Under the pieces are notes generated by a model, which saw only the letters and a program-made list of their open reading frames with translations, was not told the origin of the DNA and ran no database searches. A stretch of DNA of 64,000 bases, taken from positions 1 to 64,000 of the forward strand of contig NZ_KZ626863.1 of NCBI RefSeq assembly GCF_002911015.1, written 5' to 3'. The translations under genes and the position numbers were made by a program. Position 1 is the stretch's first letter. Every line of letters starts with the position of its first letter. Shown here piece after piece: positions 46,963 through 61,108 of the stretch. The stretch is from Streptomyces populi. Its GTDB lineage: Bacteria; Actinomycetota; Actinomycetes; Streptomycetales; Streptomycetaceae.

Positions 46963-47754
46963 CTACGCGTGCTGGCTGCTCACGGACACGACCTCGCCGG
47001 TGAGGTACGAGGAGTAGCCGGAGGCGAGGAACACGATCGCGTTGGCCACCTCCCAGGGCTCGGCGTGGCGGCCGAACGCCTCGCGGGCGGTGAGCTCTTC
47101 GAGCAGTTCGGGAGTGGTGACCTTCACCAGGTGGGGGTGCATGGCGAGGCTGGGCGCGACGGCGTTGACGCGGACGCCGTAGGCGGCGGCCTCGACGGCG
47201 GCGCAGCGGGTGAGGGCCATGACGCCCGCTTTCGCGGCGGCGTAGTGGGCCTGTCCGGCCTGGGCGCGCCAGCCGACGACGGAGGCGTTGTTGACGACGA
47301 CCCCGCCGTGGCCACTCGCCTTGAGGCGCCGCAGTGCGGCCCGGGTGCAGCGGAAGGTGCCGTTCAACGTCACGTCGAGGACGGTGGACCACTGGCCGTC
47401 GGTCATGTCGACGAGGGGTGAGGTGCCGCCGAGGCCCGCGTTGTTGACGACGATGTCCAGTCGGCCGTGGAGGTCGGTGGCGGTGTCGAAGAGGGCCTGG
47501 ACCTGGTCCTCCGAGGTGACGTCGCAGGGCAGTGCGGCGACCTGGGCCGGGCCGAATTCCGCGGCCAGGGTCTCGGCGCTCTCCTTGAGCCGGCGGGTGT
47601 GGGCGTCGCTGATCAGGACGCGAGCGCCCTCCTCCAGGAACCGTCGTGCCGTGGCTCCGCCGATGCCGGCGCCCGCGGCGGCGGTGATGACGGCGCTGCG
47701 GCCCTTCAGCAGTCCGTGGCCGGGTACGTACGCCGGGCTCTCGACGTCGCTCAT
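46963..47754 (-). CDS. ipdF: SDR family oxidoreductase IpdF
   Basis: The 263-residue short-chain dehydrogenase has SAVITAAAGAGIGGATARRFLEEGARVLISDAHTRRL as its cofactor site, NNAGLGGTSPL, NASVVGWRAQAGQAHYAAAKAGVMALTRCAAVEAAAYG with the catalytic tyrosine and lysine, and HAEPWEVANAIVFLASGYSSYLTGEVVSVS at the C-terminus. IpdF reduces the C5 carbonyl of HIP-CoA in sterol catabolism (known for the family). ATG at 47754 follows TGGAGG. The operator at 47768-47787 is 14 bp upstream. It is the first gene of the leftward unit. Confidence 0.88.
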   Translation of the reverse strand: MSDVESPAYVPGHGLLKGRSAVITAAAGAGIGGATARRFLEEGARVLISDAHTRRLKESAETLAAEFGPAQVAALPCDVTSEDQVQALFDTATDLHGRLDIVVNNAGLGGTSPLVDMTDGQWSTVLDVTLNGTFRCTRAALRRLKASGHGGVVVNNASVVGWRAQAGQAHYAAAKAGVMALTRCAAVEAAAYGVRVNAVAPSLAMHPHLVKVTTPELLEELTAREAFGRHAEPWEVANAIVFLASGYSSYLTGEVVSVSSQHA

Positions 47755-47767
47755 GCCTCCAAGCTAA

Positions 47768-47787
47768 CCTACCAAACACTTGTTAGG
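47768..47787. promoter_or_regulatory. Putative KstR2 operator, ipdF / fadE30 divergent promoter
   Basis: CCTACCAAACACTTGTTAGG includes the core ACCAAACACTTGTT (47771-47784). Read on the other strand, AACAAGTGTTTGGT fits AnCAAGnnnTTGnT. The outer CCT/AGG arms are also symmetric. It is the second member of the site pair with 41228-41247. Confidence 0.75.
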
Positions 47788-47812
47788 GAAGCTCCGCCGG
47801 AAGGTGCAGCCG

Positions 47813-48958
47813 ATGGATCTCACCCCCTCCCACGCCGACGAGGCGTTCCGCGCCGAGGCCCGCGCCTGGCTCGAGGTCCATGTGCCGAAGGTGCCGCTGC
47901 CTTCCCTGGAGACCGCGGAGGGCTTCGCGGCGCATCGCGCGTGGGAGGCCGAACTGGCGGCGGACCGCTGGTCGGTGGTGTCGTGGCCGGCACGGTACGG
48001 CGGCCGGGACGCGGATCTCGTGCGCTGGCTGGCGTTCGAGGAGGAGTACCACGCGGCGGGCGCGCCGGGCCGGGTCGGGCAGAACGGTGTCAGCCTCCTC
48101 GCGCCGACCCTCTTCGAGCACGGCACCGCCGAGCAGCGCGCGCGGGTGCTGCCGTCGATGGCCACGGGCGAGGTGGTCTGGGCGCAGGCCTGGTCCGAGC
48201 CCGAGGCGGGGTCGGACCTGGCCTCGCTGAGGTCGCGGGCGGTTCGGACGGACGGCGGCTGGCTGCTGCGGGGGCACAAGACGTGGTCGTCGCGGGCCGC
48301 GTTCGCCGACCGCGCCTTCGGCCTGTTCCGCAGCGAGACGGGCCTGGCGAAACCCCACCAGGGCCTGACGTACCTGATGTTCGACCTGCGCGCGCCGGGG
48401 GTGACGGTCCGCCCGATCGGGCGGCTGGACGGCAGGCCGGCGTTCGCGGAGCTGTTCCTGGACGACGTGTTCGTGCCCGACGAGGACGTGATCGGGGAGC
48501 CCGGCCGGGGCTGGCGGGTGGCGATGTCGACGACGGGCGACGAACGGGGGCTGACGCTGCGTTCGCCGGGCCGTTTCCTGGCCGCCGCGGACCGGCTGGC
48601 CGCGCTGTGGCACGACCGGGGCGACCCGTCCGACACGGCCCTGCGCGAGCGGGTGGCCGACGCGGTGATCGGGGCGCGCGCCTACCAGTTGTTCGCGTAC
48701 GCCCACGCCTCTCGGCTGCTCGAAGGGGAGAGCACCGGGCCGGAGTCCAGCCTGAACAAGGTGTTCTGGTCGGAGCTCGACATCGCGCTGCACGAGACGG
48801 CTCTCGATCTGCTGGGCGCCGAGGGCGAGGTGGCGGACACCGAGTGGTGCGAGGGGTACGTCTTCTCGCTCGCGGGCCCGATCTACGCGGGCACCAACGA
48901 GATCCAGCGCGACATCATCGCCGAGCGGCTGCTCGGCCTTCCGAAGGGCCGCCGCTGA
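47813..48958 (+). CDS. fadE30: Acyl-CoA dehydrogenase, FadE30-like
   Basis: The 381-residue flavoprotein is an acyl-CoA dehydrogenase. VWAQAWSEPEAGSDLASLRSRAVRTDGGWLLRGHKTWSS is the FAD/substrate block, and GPIYAGTNEIQRDIIAERLLGLPKGRR the C-terminal FAD-binding end. In mycobacteria FadE30 dehydrogenates the propanoyl side chain of a HIP-CoA derivative. Position opposite ipdF matches that order. ATG at 47813 with GGAAGG upstream. The stop overlaps the next gene by one base (TGATG), which suggests a heteromeric partner. Confidence 0.88.
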   Translation: MDLTPSHADEAFRAEARAWLEVHVPKVPLPSLETAEGFAAHRAWEAELAADRWSVVSWPARYGGRDADLVRWLAFEEEYHAAGAPGRVGQNGVSLLAPTLFEHGTAEQRARVLPSMATGEVVWAQAWSEPEAGSDLASLRSRAVRTDGGWLLRGHKTWSSRAAFADRAFGLFRSETGLAKPHQGLTYLMFDLRAPGVTVRPIGRLDGRPAFAELFLDDVFVPDEDVIGEPGRGWRVAMSTTGDERGLTLRSPGRFLAAADRLAALWHDRGDPSDTALRERVADAVIGARAYQLFAYAHASRLLEGESTGPESSLNKVFWSELDIALHETALDLLGAEGEVADTEWCEGYVFSLAGPIYAGTNEIQRDIIAERLLGLPKGRR

Positions 48959-50073
48959 TGCGCTTCCTCCTCGACGCCGAACAACGCGCCTTCGCCGCCT
49001 CCCTGGACGCGATGCTGGCGTCCGCGGACACGCCGTCGGCGGTGCGGGCGTGGGCGGACGGCGACCACGCGCCGGGCCTGGCCCTGTGGTCTCGGCTGGC
49101 CGGGGCAGGCGTGTTCGCGCTGGCGGTCCCGGAGGCGTACGAGGGGGTGGGACCGCTGCCGGTGGAACTGGCGGTGGCGTTCGTGGAGCTGGGGCGGCAC
49201 GCGGTTCCGGGTCCGGTGGTGGAGACGGCCGCCGCGGCCGCCCTGCTGGGCGAGCTGAGCGCGCTGGGCGAACCGGGGCCGGCCGAACGGCTGCTGCCGG
49301 GGCTGGCCTCGGGCAAGAGCCTCGCCACCCTGGTCCTGCCCGGCGGCCGCATGCCCACGGCGGGCGCTCCGGCACCGTCCGGCGGACAGGCACCCGACAC
49401 GACGACGGCACCGTCCGACGGCCACGCGTCGGCCCCGGACCCGGCTGCCCGGTCCGGCGGTCACGCGCTCGACGCGGACGCTGCGGCGGTGTCGCTCGTG
49501 GTGGACGGTGACGGGCTGCGGCTCGCGTCCGGTCACGGGCCGGTGCGGGCGTCCGTGGACCCGGCCCGTCGGCTCGCCCGTCCGGAGGGCGGCGGTGAAC
49601 TCCTGGCCGCCGGACCGCAGGTCGCCCGCGCCGCGCTCCGGGCGCTGACCTGGGCCCGGCTGGCCACCGCCGCCCAGGCCCTCGGGGTGGGGCTCGCGCT
49701 GCTCGGCCGTACCGTGGAGTACGTCGGGCGGCGGACCCAGTTCGGTGTCCCCGTCGCCTCGTTCCAGGCGGTCAAGCACCGGCTCGCGGACGCGATGACC
49801 GCCCTGGAGTTCGCGCGCCCGCTGCTGCTGGGGGCCGCGCTGTCGATGGCACCGGCGGACGTGGCCGCCGCGAAGGTCAGGGCGTGCGAGGCCGCGTACG
49901 CCACGGCCAGGGCCGCGTTGCAGCTGCACGGCGCGATCGGCTACACGGCCGAGTACGACCTGTCCCTGTGGTTCACCAAGGCCCGCGCCCTGAGGGCGGC
50001 CTGGGGCACCCCGGCCGAGTGCAGGGCCGAGGCGCTGGCCGGCCTCAGTGGTGGTGGTCGTCCCCGCTCGTGA
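48958..50073 (+). CDS. Acyl-CoA dehydrogenase, second subunit of the sterol island
   Basis: The 371-residue protein is a shorter, less conserved acyl-CoA dehydrogenase of the type that forms alpha-2/beta-2 enzymes in sterol pathways. Its C-terminal domain (LATAAQALGVGLALLGRTVEYVGRRTQFGVPVASFQAVKHRLADAMTALE, LQLHGAIGYTAEYDLSLWFTKA) is well kept. A low-complexity insertion of about 45 residues (about 125-175, PAPSGGQAPDTTTAPSDGHASAPDP...) interrupts the middle domain. It is probably the FadE30 partner or a homologue of the mycobacterial fadE31-33 group. The 3' end overlaps the convergent cytochrome b gene by 29 bp. Confidence 0.82.
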   Translation: MRFLLDAEQRAFAASLDAMLASADTPSAVRAWADGDHAPGLALWSRLAGAGVFALAVPEAYEGVGPLPVELAVAFVELGRHAVPGPVVETAAAAALLGELSALGEPGPAERLLPGLASGKSLATLVLPGGRMPTAGAPAPSGGQAPDTTTAPSDGHASAPDPAARSGGHALDADAAAVSLVVDGDGLRLASGHGPVRASVDPARRLARPEGGGELLAAGPQVARAALRALTWARLATAAQALGVGLALLGRTVEYVGRRTQFGVPVASFQAVKHRLADAMTALEFARPLLLGAALSMAPADVAAAKVRACEAAYATARAALQLHGAIGYTAEYDLSLWFTKARALRAAWGTPAECRAEALAGLSGGGRPRS

Positions 50074-51760
50074 GCGCCCGGTACTCCTCGGCCGTCGGCT
50101 TCGGGATCCGGGTGCCGGGCCCGTAGAGGGCACGCGCCAGCCGGGCGCGCAGCCGTCGGCCGGGGCCGGCGCGGCGGGCCACGCCGTTCGCGTCGACGAG
50201 CGGTCCCAGCTCGTAGGGCGGCGCCTGTTCGTGCTGGGTGAGGGTGAACCGCTGTGCCGGGGTGAGGGGTTCGTGGACCTCGATGTACTCGCCGTGCGGC
50301 AGCATCTTGATCGTTCCGGACTCGCGTCCGTGGAGCACCTTGTCCCGGTCGGCGCGCTGGAGTCCAAGGCAGATCCGTTTCGTGAGGACGTAGGCGAGGG
50401 CGGGCCCGGCGAAGACGGCGACGCGGACGAACCAGGTGATCGCGTTGATCGACAGGTGGAAGTGGGTGGCCCACAGGTCGTTGCCGCCGCCGACCAGCAG
50501 AACGGCGTACAGCGTCAGCCAGGCGACGCCGAGCGCGGTGCGGGTGGGCGCGTTGCGCGGCCGGTCCAGGATGTGGTGCTCGCGCTTGTCTCCGGTGACC
50601 CAGGCCTCGACGAAGGGGTAGACGGCGATGGCGGTCATGACGATCGGGAAGAGCGCGAAGGGGATGAAGACGCCCAGTTGGAGCGTGTGGCCGAAGGCGT
50701 TGATCTCCCATCCCGGCATCACGCGGATGAGTCCTTCGGAGAAGCCGAGGTACCAGTCGGGCTGCGCGCCGGTGGTCACCAGGTCGGGGCGGTAGGGCCC
50801 GAACGCCCACACGGGGTTGATGGTGGCGACCGCGCCCATGATCGCCAGGACTCCGAAGACGAGGAAGAAGAACCCGCCGGCCTTGGCCGTGTAGACGGGC
50901 AGGAGGGGCATGCCGACGACCGACTTCTGGTCCTTTCCGGGCCCGGGGTACTGCGTGTGCTTGTGGTAGAAGACCAGGACCAGGTGGGCGACCACGAGTC
51001 CCAGCATGATGCCCGGCAGCAGCAGGACGTGGATGGGGAAGAACCGCGGGATGATGTCGTGCCCCGGGAACTCCCCGCCGAAGAGGAAGAAGGAGAGGTA
51101 CGTGCCGACGACGGGGATCGACAGGATGGCGCCGTCGGCGAAGCGGACGCCGGTGCCGGAGAGCAGGTCGTCGGGGAGCGAGTAGCCGGTCAGTCCGGTG
51201 ATGAGGCCGAGCATCAGCAGGGTCCAGCCGAAGAGCCAGTTGACCTCGCGCGGCTTGCGGAACGCGCCGGTGAAGAACACCCGCATCATGTGCACGAGCA
51301 TCCCGGCGAGGAAGACGAGCGCGGCCCAGTGGTGGATCTGGCGGATGAGCAGTCCGCCGCGCACGTCGAAGCTGATGTCGAGCGTGGACTCGTAGGCCCG
51401 TGTCATGACGATGCCGTTCAGCGGCCCGTAGGAGCCGTGGTAGACGACCTCGACGCCGCTCGGCTCGAAGAACAGGGTGAGGTAGATGCCGGTGAGGATC
51501 AGGACGAGGAAGCTGTAGAGGCAGACCTCGCCCAGCATGAACGACCAGTGGTCCGGGAAGACCTTGCGCATGTTGGCCTTGGCCAGCGAGTAGAGGCCGA
51601 GGCGTCCGTCGGCCCAGTCGGCGAGCCGCTCGCCCTTGCCGGTCTCCGGAGCGCGCCGGGCGCGCAGGGTCCCGTCCGGGGCCCGCGAAGTCCCGCCCTC
51701 GGCTGCCCCGTTCACCGAAGTCCCCGTGGTCCGGCTGGAGTCGATCTCTCGTGCGTCCAT
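50045..51760 (-). CDS. Cytochrome bc1 complex cytochrome b subunit (QcrB paralogue)
   Basis: The 571-residue membrane protein is the cytochrome b core with eight or more helices. Paired heme ligands lie in LIRQIHHWAALVFLAGMLVHMMRVFFTG and FFPIHVLLLPGIMLGLVVAHLVLVFYHKH. The quinol-site variant PDWY appears in TTGAQPDWYLGFSEG, the form of actinobacterial QcrB. A Gly/Thr-rich N-terminal extension of about 50 residues precedes WSFMLGEVCLYSF. Its qcrC/qcrA partners are not adjacent, so it is an extra copy outside the main qcrCAB operon. GGGGAG precedes the ATG at 51760. The gene converges on the FadE gene. Confidence 0.9.
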   Translation of the reverse strand: MDAREIDSSRTTGTSVNGAAEGGTSRAPDGTLRARRAPETGKGERLADWADGRLGLYSLAKANMRKVFPDHWSFMLGEVCLYSFLVLILTGIYLTLFFEPSGVEVVYHGSYGPLNGIVMTRAYESTLDISFDVRGGLLIRQIHHWAALVFLAGMLVHMMRVFFTGAFRKPREVNWLFGWTLLMLGLITGLTGYSLPDDLLSGTGVRFADGAILSIPVVGTYLSFFLFGGEFPGHDIIPRFFPIHVLLLPGIMLGLVVAHLVLVFYHKHTQYPGPGKDQKSVVGMPLLPVYTAKAGGFFFLVFGVLAIMGAVATINPVWAFGPYRPDLVTTGAQPDWYLGFSEGLIRVMPGWEINAFGHTLQLGVFIPFALFPIVMTAIAVYPFVEAWVTGDKREHHILDRPRNAPTRTALGVAWLTLYAVLLVGGGNDLWATHFHLSINAITWFVRVAVFAGPALAYVLTKRICLGLQRADRDKVLHGRESGTIKMLPHGEYIEVHEPLTPAQRFTLTQHEQAPPYELGPLVDANGVARRAGPGRRLRARLARALYGPGTRIPKPTAEEYRALTSGDDHHH

Positions 51761-51894
51761 TCGCCGCTCCCCTCGGCCCACCAGGGTGGCACGTCGGCCG
51801 ACCGAAGCCAACGGGGCGTCATGGAGGGGAAGCCGGGGCGGAGCCGGGCCGGGGCGTGGGGGTCCGCGCCGCGGCCACGCGGGGAAAGGGCGGG

Positions 51895-52614
51895 TCAGGC
51901 CAGGATTCCCCGGGCCCGTGCCGCCGCCAGCCACTGCGGGAACTCCGCCACCATCCGGTCGTACAGCTCCGCGTCGCTCACCTCGCGCGGATCCGGTCCG
52001 GCGTGGAAGAAGCCCGCGTTGTCGACGACCCGCTTGTGCGGCACGGCCAGTTCGTCGAGTCTGCGCAGGAAGTCGAACTGCTTGCTGCCGCGGTCGCCGA
52101 ACCCTATGAACTGCCAGAACATCGGCAGCTCGGCCGCCTTGCACAGGTACCGTTCGGCGGCGAGCTTGTTGATCGGCCCCCCGTCGGTCTGGAAGACGAC
52201 GAGGGCCGGGGCGTCCGAGCCGCTGTCGAGGTAGTGGTCGATGACGGCGTCCATGGCGAGGTGGTAGCTGGTCCTGCCCATGTGCCCGAGCCCGGCCACG
52301 ATCCGTTCGATCCGCCCCCGGTGGTCGTCGAGCGTGATGTCGGTGACCGCGTCGACGTCCGTGGAGAAGAAGACGACCGGGACGGTGCCGTCGTCGTCGA
52401 GGTGGGCGGACAGGCCGAGCACCCGGTCGGCGAGGGCCTGCACACTGCCGTCGTCGTAGTACGGCTTCATCGACCCCGAATAGTCCACGACCAGGCACAC
52501 GGCGGCGCGTTGCCCGCCCAGCCCGTGCTTGGTGAGGCTGACCCCGGCGCTCTTGTAGGGGCCCACCAGCGCGGGCGCGGTCTCCTCGATCTTCGTGAGG
52601 CTGATTCCGGCCAT
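51895..52614 (-). CDS. VWA-domain protein, TerF-like
   Basis: The 239-residue cytosolic protein is almost entirely a von Willebrand A domain. The MIDAS motif is VCLVVDYSGSMKPYYDDGSVQ, the second metal loop GRTSYHLAMDAV, and the third acidic loop ALVVFQTDGGPINKLAAER. This pattern, with FWQFIGFGDRGSKQFDFLRRLDELAVPHKRVVDNAGFFHAG, is that of TerF/TerY-like proteins in tellurite-resistance and stress modules, but no other ter genes adjoin. The ATG at 52614 begins MAGISLTKIEETAPAL, a form seen in this family. It is divergent from the rhomboid gene. Confidence 0.85.
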   Translation of the reverse strand: MAGISLTKIEETAPALVGPYKSAGVSLTKHGLGGQRAAVCLVVDYSGSMKPYYDDGSVQALADRVLGLSAHLDDDGTVPVVFFSTDVDAVTDITLDDHRGRIERIVAGLGHMGRTSYHLAMDAVIDHYLDSGSDAPALVVFQTDGGPINKLAAERYLCKAAELPMFWQFIGFGDRGSKQFDFLRRLDELAVPHKRVVDNAGFFHAGPDPREVSDAELYDRMVAEFPQWLAAARARGILA

Positions 52615-52827
52615 GCGGGCGCTCCCGTCGCGCGAGGACTGCGGAACGACGAGATTACGTCACGGCGTCGTCCCGTCCGGTGCCCGGGCACCGGCGTCCG
52701 CCCGCGGCGGCCACGGAGATCACGGCCCTGCCGTTCCCCGTTGTCGGAGGCGTTGGATAGTTTGATCACCGCCGTCCCCACCGGCTCATCTTCCCCCCTT
52801 TTTCCCGTGCGTTCCTAGGAGCCGGCC

Positions 52828-53748
52828 GTGGAGTCCGAGTCCGCCGTCACCACCTGTTACCGCCACCCCAAGGTGGAGTCGCATGTGCGCTGCACCCGAT
52901 GCGACCGCTACATATGTCCGAACTGCATGCGTGAGGCGGCCGTCGGCCACCAGTGCGTGGAGTGCGTGAAGGAGGGCGCGAGGTCGATCCGGCAGGCCCG
53001 CACGGCCTTCGGCGGCCGGATATCCACGGTGCCGGTGGTGACGTACGTCCTCATCGGTCTGAACGTGCTGGCCTATCTGGCCGAACTGCTGCGCTCCTCG
53101 GTCGTGGACCGGTTCGCGATGCTCGGCGCGGGCCTGGCGGACTCGGAAGGGGGTCACTACCTCTGGGACTTCCCGTACCCCTCGGTCCTCCACGCGGAGG
53201 GCCTCGTCGACGGGGAGTGGTACCGGCTGCTGACCGGTGCGTTCCTGCATCTGCCGCCCACCGAGGGCACGTTCGGGATCGCCCACATCGTGATGAACAT
53301 GTTCGCGCTGTGGAACATCGGGCGGATCGTCGAGGCCCAGCTCGGCCGGGTCCGCTACCTCGCGCTGTACCTGCTGTCGGCGCTCGGCGGCTCGGTCCTC
53401 GTGCTGCTGATCGTGCCGGACGAGCAGACGATCGGCGCGTCGGGCGCGATCTTCGGCATCGGCGCCGCGTACTACGTGATGGCCCGCCGGCTCGGCATGG
53501 ACATGAGCGGCGTCAACCGGTTCATGGCGGGACTGCTGATCTGGCTCCTGATCTCGGCGGGGCTCACCTCCTGGCAGGGTCACCTGGGCGGACTGCTGGC
53601 GGGCGGGCTCGTGACGGCGGCCTACGCGTACGCTCCCCGCGGCCCCCGTCGGCCACTGGTCCAGGCGGCCGTCTGCGTGGGGCTTCTCGCACTGCTGGTG
53701 GTCCTCGCGGTGCTGAAGGTGTCCGCGCTGAAGACGGGCGCGGTGTGA
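52828..53748 (+). CDS. Rhomboid-family intramembrane serine protease with N-terminal zinc finger
   Basis: The 306-residue protein has an N-terminal B-box-like zinc finger with Cys/His residues (TTCYRHPKVESHVRCTRCDRYICPNCMREAAVGHQCVEC) and then six or seven helices of the rhomboid fold. The catalytic serine S205 is in TIGASGAIFGIGAAYYV and the histidine H252 in WQGHLGGLLAGG. HIVMNMFALWNIGRIVEAQLG provides the conserved N/H helix. It cleaves membrane proteins within the bilayer. The GTG at 52828 follows TAGGAG at good spacing. Confidence 0.95.
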   Translation: MESESAVTTCYRHPKVESHVRCTRCDRYICPNCMREAAVGHQCVECVKEGARSIRQARTAFGGRISTVPVVTYVLIGLNVLAYLAELLRSSVVDRFAMLGAGLADSEGGHYLWDFPYPSVLHAEGLVDGEWYRLLTGAFLHLPPTEGTFGIAHIVMNMFALWNIGRIVEAQLGRVRYLALYLLSALGGSVLVLLIVPDEQTIGASGAIFGIGAAYYVMARRLGMDMSGVNRFMAGLLIWLLISAGLTSWQGHLGGLLAGGLVTAAYAYAPRGPRRPLVQAAVCVGLLALLVVLAVLKVSALKTGAV

Positions 53749-53873
53749 CGGGCGGGATGTGACGTGCCACCCGGGGCGACACGGGTCCGGGGTGTGACGG
53801 CCGGACCTGGGGTTGTGGGTCCGGTGCGCCCGGCCTCCCCGCCCGCGGGCCCACGCGGCCTACCCTGTCCGTC

Positions 53874-54773
53874 ATGAAACGTACGGGTTTCCTGTTGTTC
53901 GCCCTCGCTCCCGTGCTGATCACGGCGGCGGTCTACGGCGCCACGTCCGAGCACGCCGCGGCCGACGCCGAGGGCGGCCGGTCGCCGGCGTCGCAGTCCC
54001 GGGCGGCGGACGGCCGGGCCGCGGCGGAACGGACGGCCGACGACGCGGCCGTCGCCGCCAGGCCGGCCGGCCTCGCCGCCCCGGCGAAGAAGGAACTCGC
54101 CCAGAAGATCGTGGCGAGTGCCGAGAACTCCACGCTGAACTGGCGCGAGGCGTACGGCTACATCGAGGACATCGGTGACGGCCAGGGCTACACGGCGGGT
54201 GTCATCGGCTTCTGCACCGGCACCCACGACCTGCTCACCCTCGTCGAGCGCTACACGAAGGCGCACCCGGGCAATGGGCTCGCCCGCTATCTCCCGGCCC
54301 TGCGCGAGGTCGACGGCACGGACTCCCACGAGGGCCTGGATCCGGGCTTCGTCGCGGCCTGGCGGCACGAGGCCGGCGTCGCCGCGTTCCGTGAGGCCCA
54401 GGACTCCGAGCGCGACCGGGTCTACTTCGGCCCGGCGGTCCGGCTCGCCAAGCTCGACGGTCTCGGCACGCTCGGCCAGTTCGTCTACTACGACGCCATG
54501 GTGCTGCACGGTCCGGGGACCGACGGCGACGGCTTCTACGCCCTGCGCGAGCGCGCCGTGCGCGAGGCGGACCTGCCCTCCGAAGGAGGCGACCAGAAGA
54601 CGTACCTCAGCGCCTTCCTGGACGTCCGGCGCGCGGCCATGAGGTCCGAGGACCCCGATCGCGACACCACCCGCGTCGACACCGCCCAGCGCGCGTTCCT
54701 CGACGACGGGAACCTCGGCCTGGACACGCCGCTGCGGTGGAAGGTGTACGGCGAGACGTACCACGTGCCGTAG
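53874..54773 (+). CDS. csn: Secreted chitosanase (GH46)
   Basis: The 299-residue protein has a signal peptide (LLFALAPVLITAAVYGATS), an Ala-rich linker to about residue 70, and a GH46 domain close to Streptomyces sp. N174 chitosanase. The catalytic glutamate E84 lies in VASAENSTLNWREAYGYIEDIGDGQGYTAGVIGFCTGT and the second acid D102 in the same block, 18 residues later as in CsnN174. QDSERDRVYFGPAVRLAKLDGLGTLGQFVYYDAMVLHGPG is also typical. It cuts beta-1,4 glucosamine chains from fungal walls. No Shine-Dalgarno precedes the ATG; TACCCT 7 nt before it could be a -10 element, which would make the mRNA leaderless. No CsnR-type operator was seen. Confidence 0.94.
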   Translation: MKRTGFLLFALAPVLITAAVYGATSEHAAADAEGGRSPASQSRAADGRAAAERTADDAAVAARPAGLAAPAKKELAQKIVASAENSTLNWREAYGYIEDIGDGQGYTAGVIGFCTGTHDLLTLVERYTKAHPGNGLARYLPALREVDGTDSHEGLDPGFVAAWRHEAGVAAFREAQDSERDRVYFGPAVRLAKLDGLGTLGQFVYYDAMVLHGPGTDGDGFYALRERAVREADLPSEGGDQKTYLSAFLDVRRAAMRSEDPDRDTTRVDTAQRAFLDDGNLGLDTPLRWKVYGETYHVP

Positions 54774-54848
54774 GCGCCGGACCTCGTTCCCCGCGCCCGT
54801 GCCCGTGCCCGTGGAGAGCCTGGCCCCCGGCTGTGCGCGGACATGCGG

Positions 54849-54894
54849 CGGCGCCTGCCAGGGCGTCCGGTCGGGGACAGTGAGGCAGGCGCCG
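54849..54894. terminator. Hairpin between csn and gltD
   Basis: CGGCGCCTGCC (54849-54859) pairs perfectly with GGCAGGCGCCG (54884-54894) across a 24-nt loop. A second small hairpin, CCGCAC/GTGCGG (54904-54921), is nearer gltD. Both could terminate convergent transcription. Confidence 0.6.
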
Positions 54895-54962
54895 TCTCGT
54901 GTTCCGCACGCCTTTGTGCGGGACGTTCTCGAGTGACCGTCGTCAGGTCACGCATCCATGGG

Positions 54963-56415
54963 TCAGACCGTCAGCGAACGGTCCGTCGGGCGGATCGGGG
55001 CCGGCAGGTCGCTCGCTCCGGTGAGGAAGCGGTCGACACCGCGGGCGGCCGAGCGGCCCTCCGCGATGGCCCAGACGATGAGGGACTGGCCGCGGCCCGC
55101 GTCACCGGCGACGAACACACCGGGGACGTTGGTCGCGAAGTCGGCGTCGCGGGCGATGTTGCCGCGCTCGTCGAGCTCCAGGCCGAACTGGGAGACCACG
55201 CCGTTCTCGACGTCCGTGCCGGTGAACCCCATCGCCAGCGTCACCAGCTGGGCGGGGATCTTGCGCTCCGTGCCCGGCTTCTGGTTCAGCTTGCCGCCGG
55301 TGAACTCTACCTCGACCAGGTGCAGCCACTGGACGTTGCCGTCCTCGTCGCCCTCGAAGTGGGTGGTGGAGACCGCGTAGACGCGCTCGCCGCCCTCCTC
55401 GTGCGCGGAGGTGACCTTGTAGAGCATCGGGAACGTCGGCCAGGGCTGGTTCGCGTTCCGCTCCTCGCCCGGACGCGGCATGATCTCCAGCTGCGTGACC
55501 GAGGCCGCGCCCTGGCGGTGGGCGGTGCCCACGCAGTCCGCGCCCGTGTCGCCGCCGCCGATGACCACGACGTGCTTGCCCTCGGCGGTGATCGGGGGCG
55601 CCACGTAGTCGCCCTCCTGCACCTTGTTGGCCAGCGGCAGGTACTCCATGGCCTGGTGGATGCCGTTCAGCTCCCGCCCGGGGACGGGCAGGTCACGGGC
55701 GGTCGTGGCGCCGGCGGCGATGACCACGGCGTCGTACCGCTTGCGCAGGTCCGTCGCCTTGAGGTCGCGGCCGATCTCGATGCCCGTGCGGAAGCGGGTG
55801 CCCTCCGCGCGCATCTGCTCGATGCGGCGGTTGATGTGCCGCTTCTCCATCTTGAACTCGGGGATGCCGTAGCGGAGCAGACCGCCGATGCGGTCGGCGC
55901 GCTCGTACACCGCGACCGTGTGACCGGCGCGCGTGAGCTGCTGGGCGGCGGCGAGACCGGCGGGACCGGAACCGATGACCGCGACGGTCTTGCCGGAGAG
56001 GCGCTCGGGAGCCTGGGCCGCGACGGAGCCGCTGTCCCACGCCTTGTCGATGATCGAGACCTCGACGTTCTTGATGGTCACGGCGGGCTGGTTGATGCCC
56101 AGCACGCACGCGGACTCGCACGGCGCGGGGCACAGCCGCCCGGTGAACTCCGGGAAGTTGTTCGTGGCGTGCAGCCGCTCGGAGGCGGCCTGCCAGTCCT
56201 CGCGGTACGCGTAGTCGTTCCACTCGGGGATCAGGTTGCCCAGCGGACAGCCGTTGTGGCAGAACGGGATGCCGCAGTCCATGCAGCGCGAGGCCTGCTT
56301 GGAGATGATCGGGAGCAGCGAGCCCGGAACGTAGACCTCGTTCCAGTCCTTGAGACGCTCCTGGACCGGCCGGGACCTGGCGACCTCACGGCCGTGGTTC
56401 AGAAAGCCCTTGGGA

Positions 56416-56423
<8 letters not shown>
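54963..56423 (-). CDS. gltD: Glutamate synthase, small subunit
   Basis: The 486-residue flavoprotein supplies electrons from NADPH to GltB. Iron-sulfur cysteines lie in [27 protein letters not shown] and [15 protein letters not shown]. The FAD site is [17 protein letters not shown], the NADPH site [15 protein letters not shown], and the C-terminal [29 protein letters not shown] completes the FAD fold. The ATG at 56423 overlaps the gltB stop by 8 bp, so translation is coupled to gltB upstream. Confidence 0.97.
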
Positions 56424-61008
<4,585 letters not shown>

Positions 61009-61108
61009 CGGCTCTCCCGTCGTCGTCGGGGCGGGGAGTCTCCCGGGCTCTCGAGGCACTGGGGAGACGGCTGCCGAGGGACGACGTTGGCCCTCTGCTG
61101 GGTGCAAA

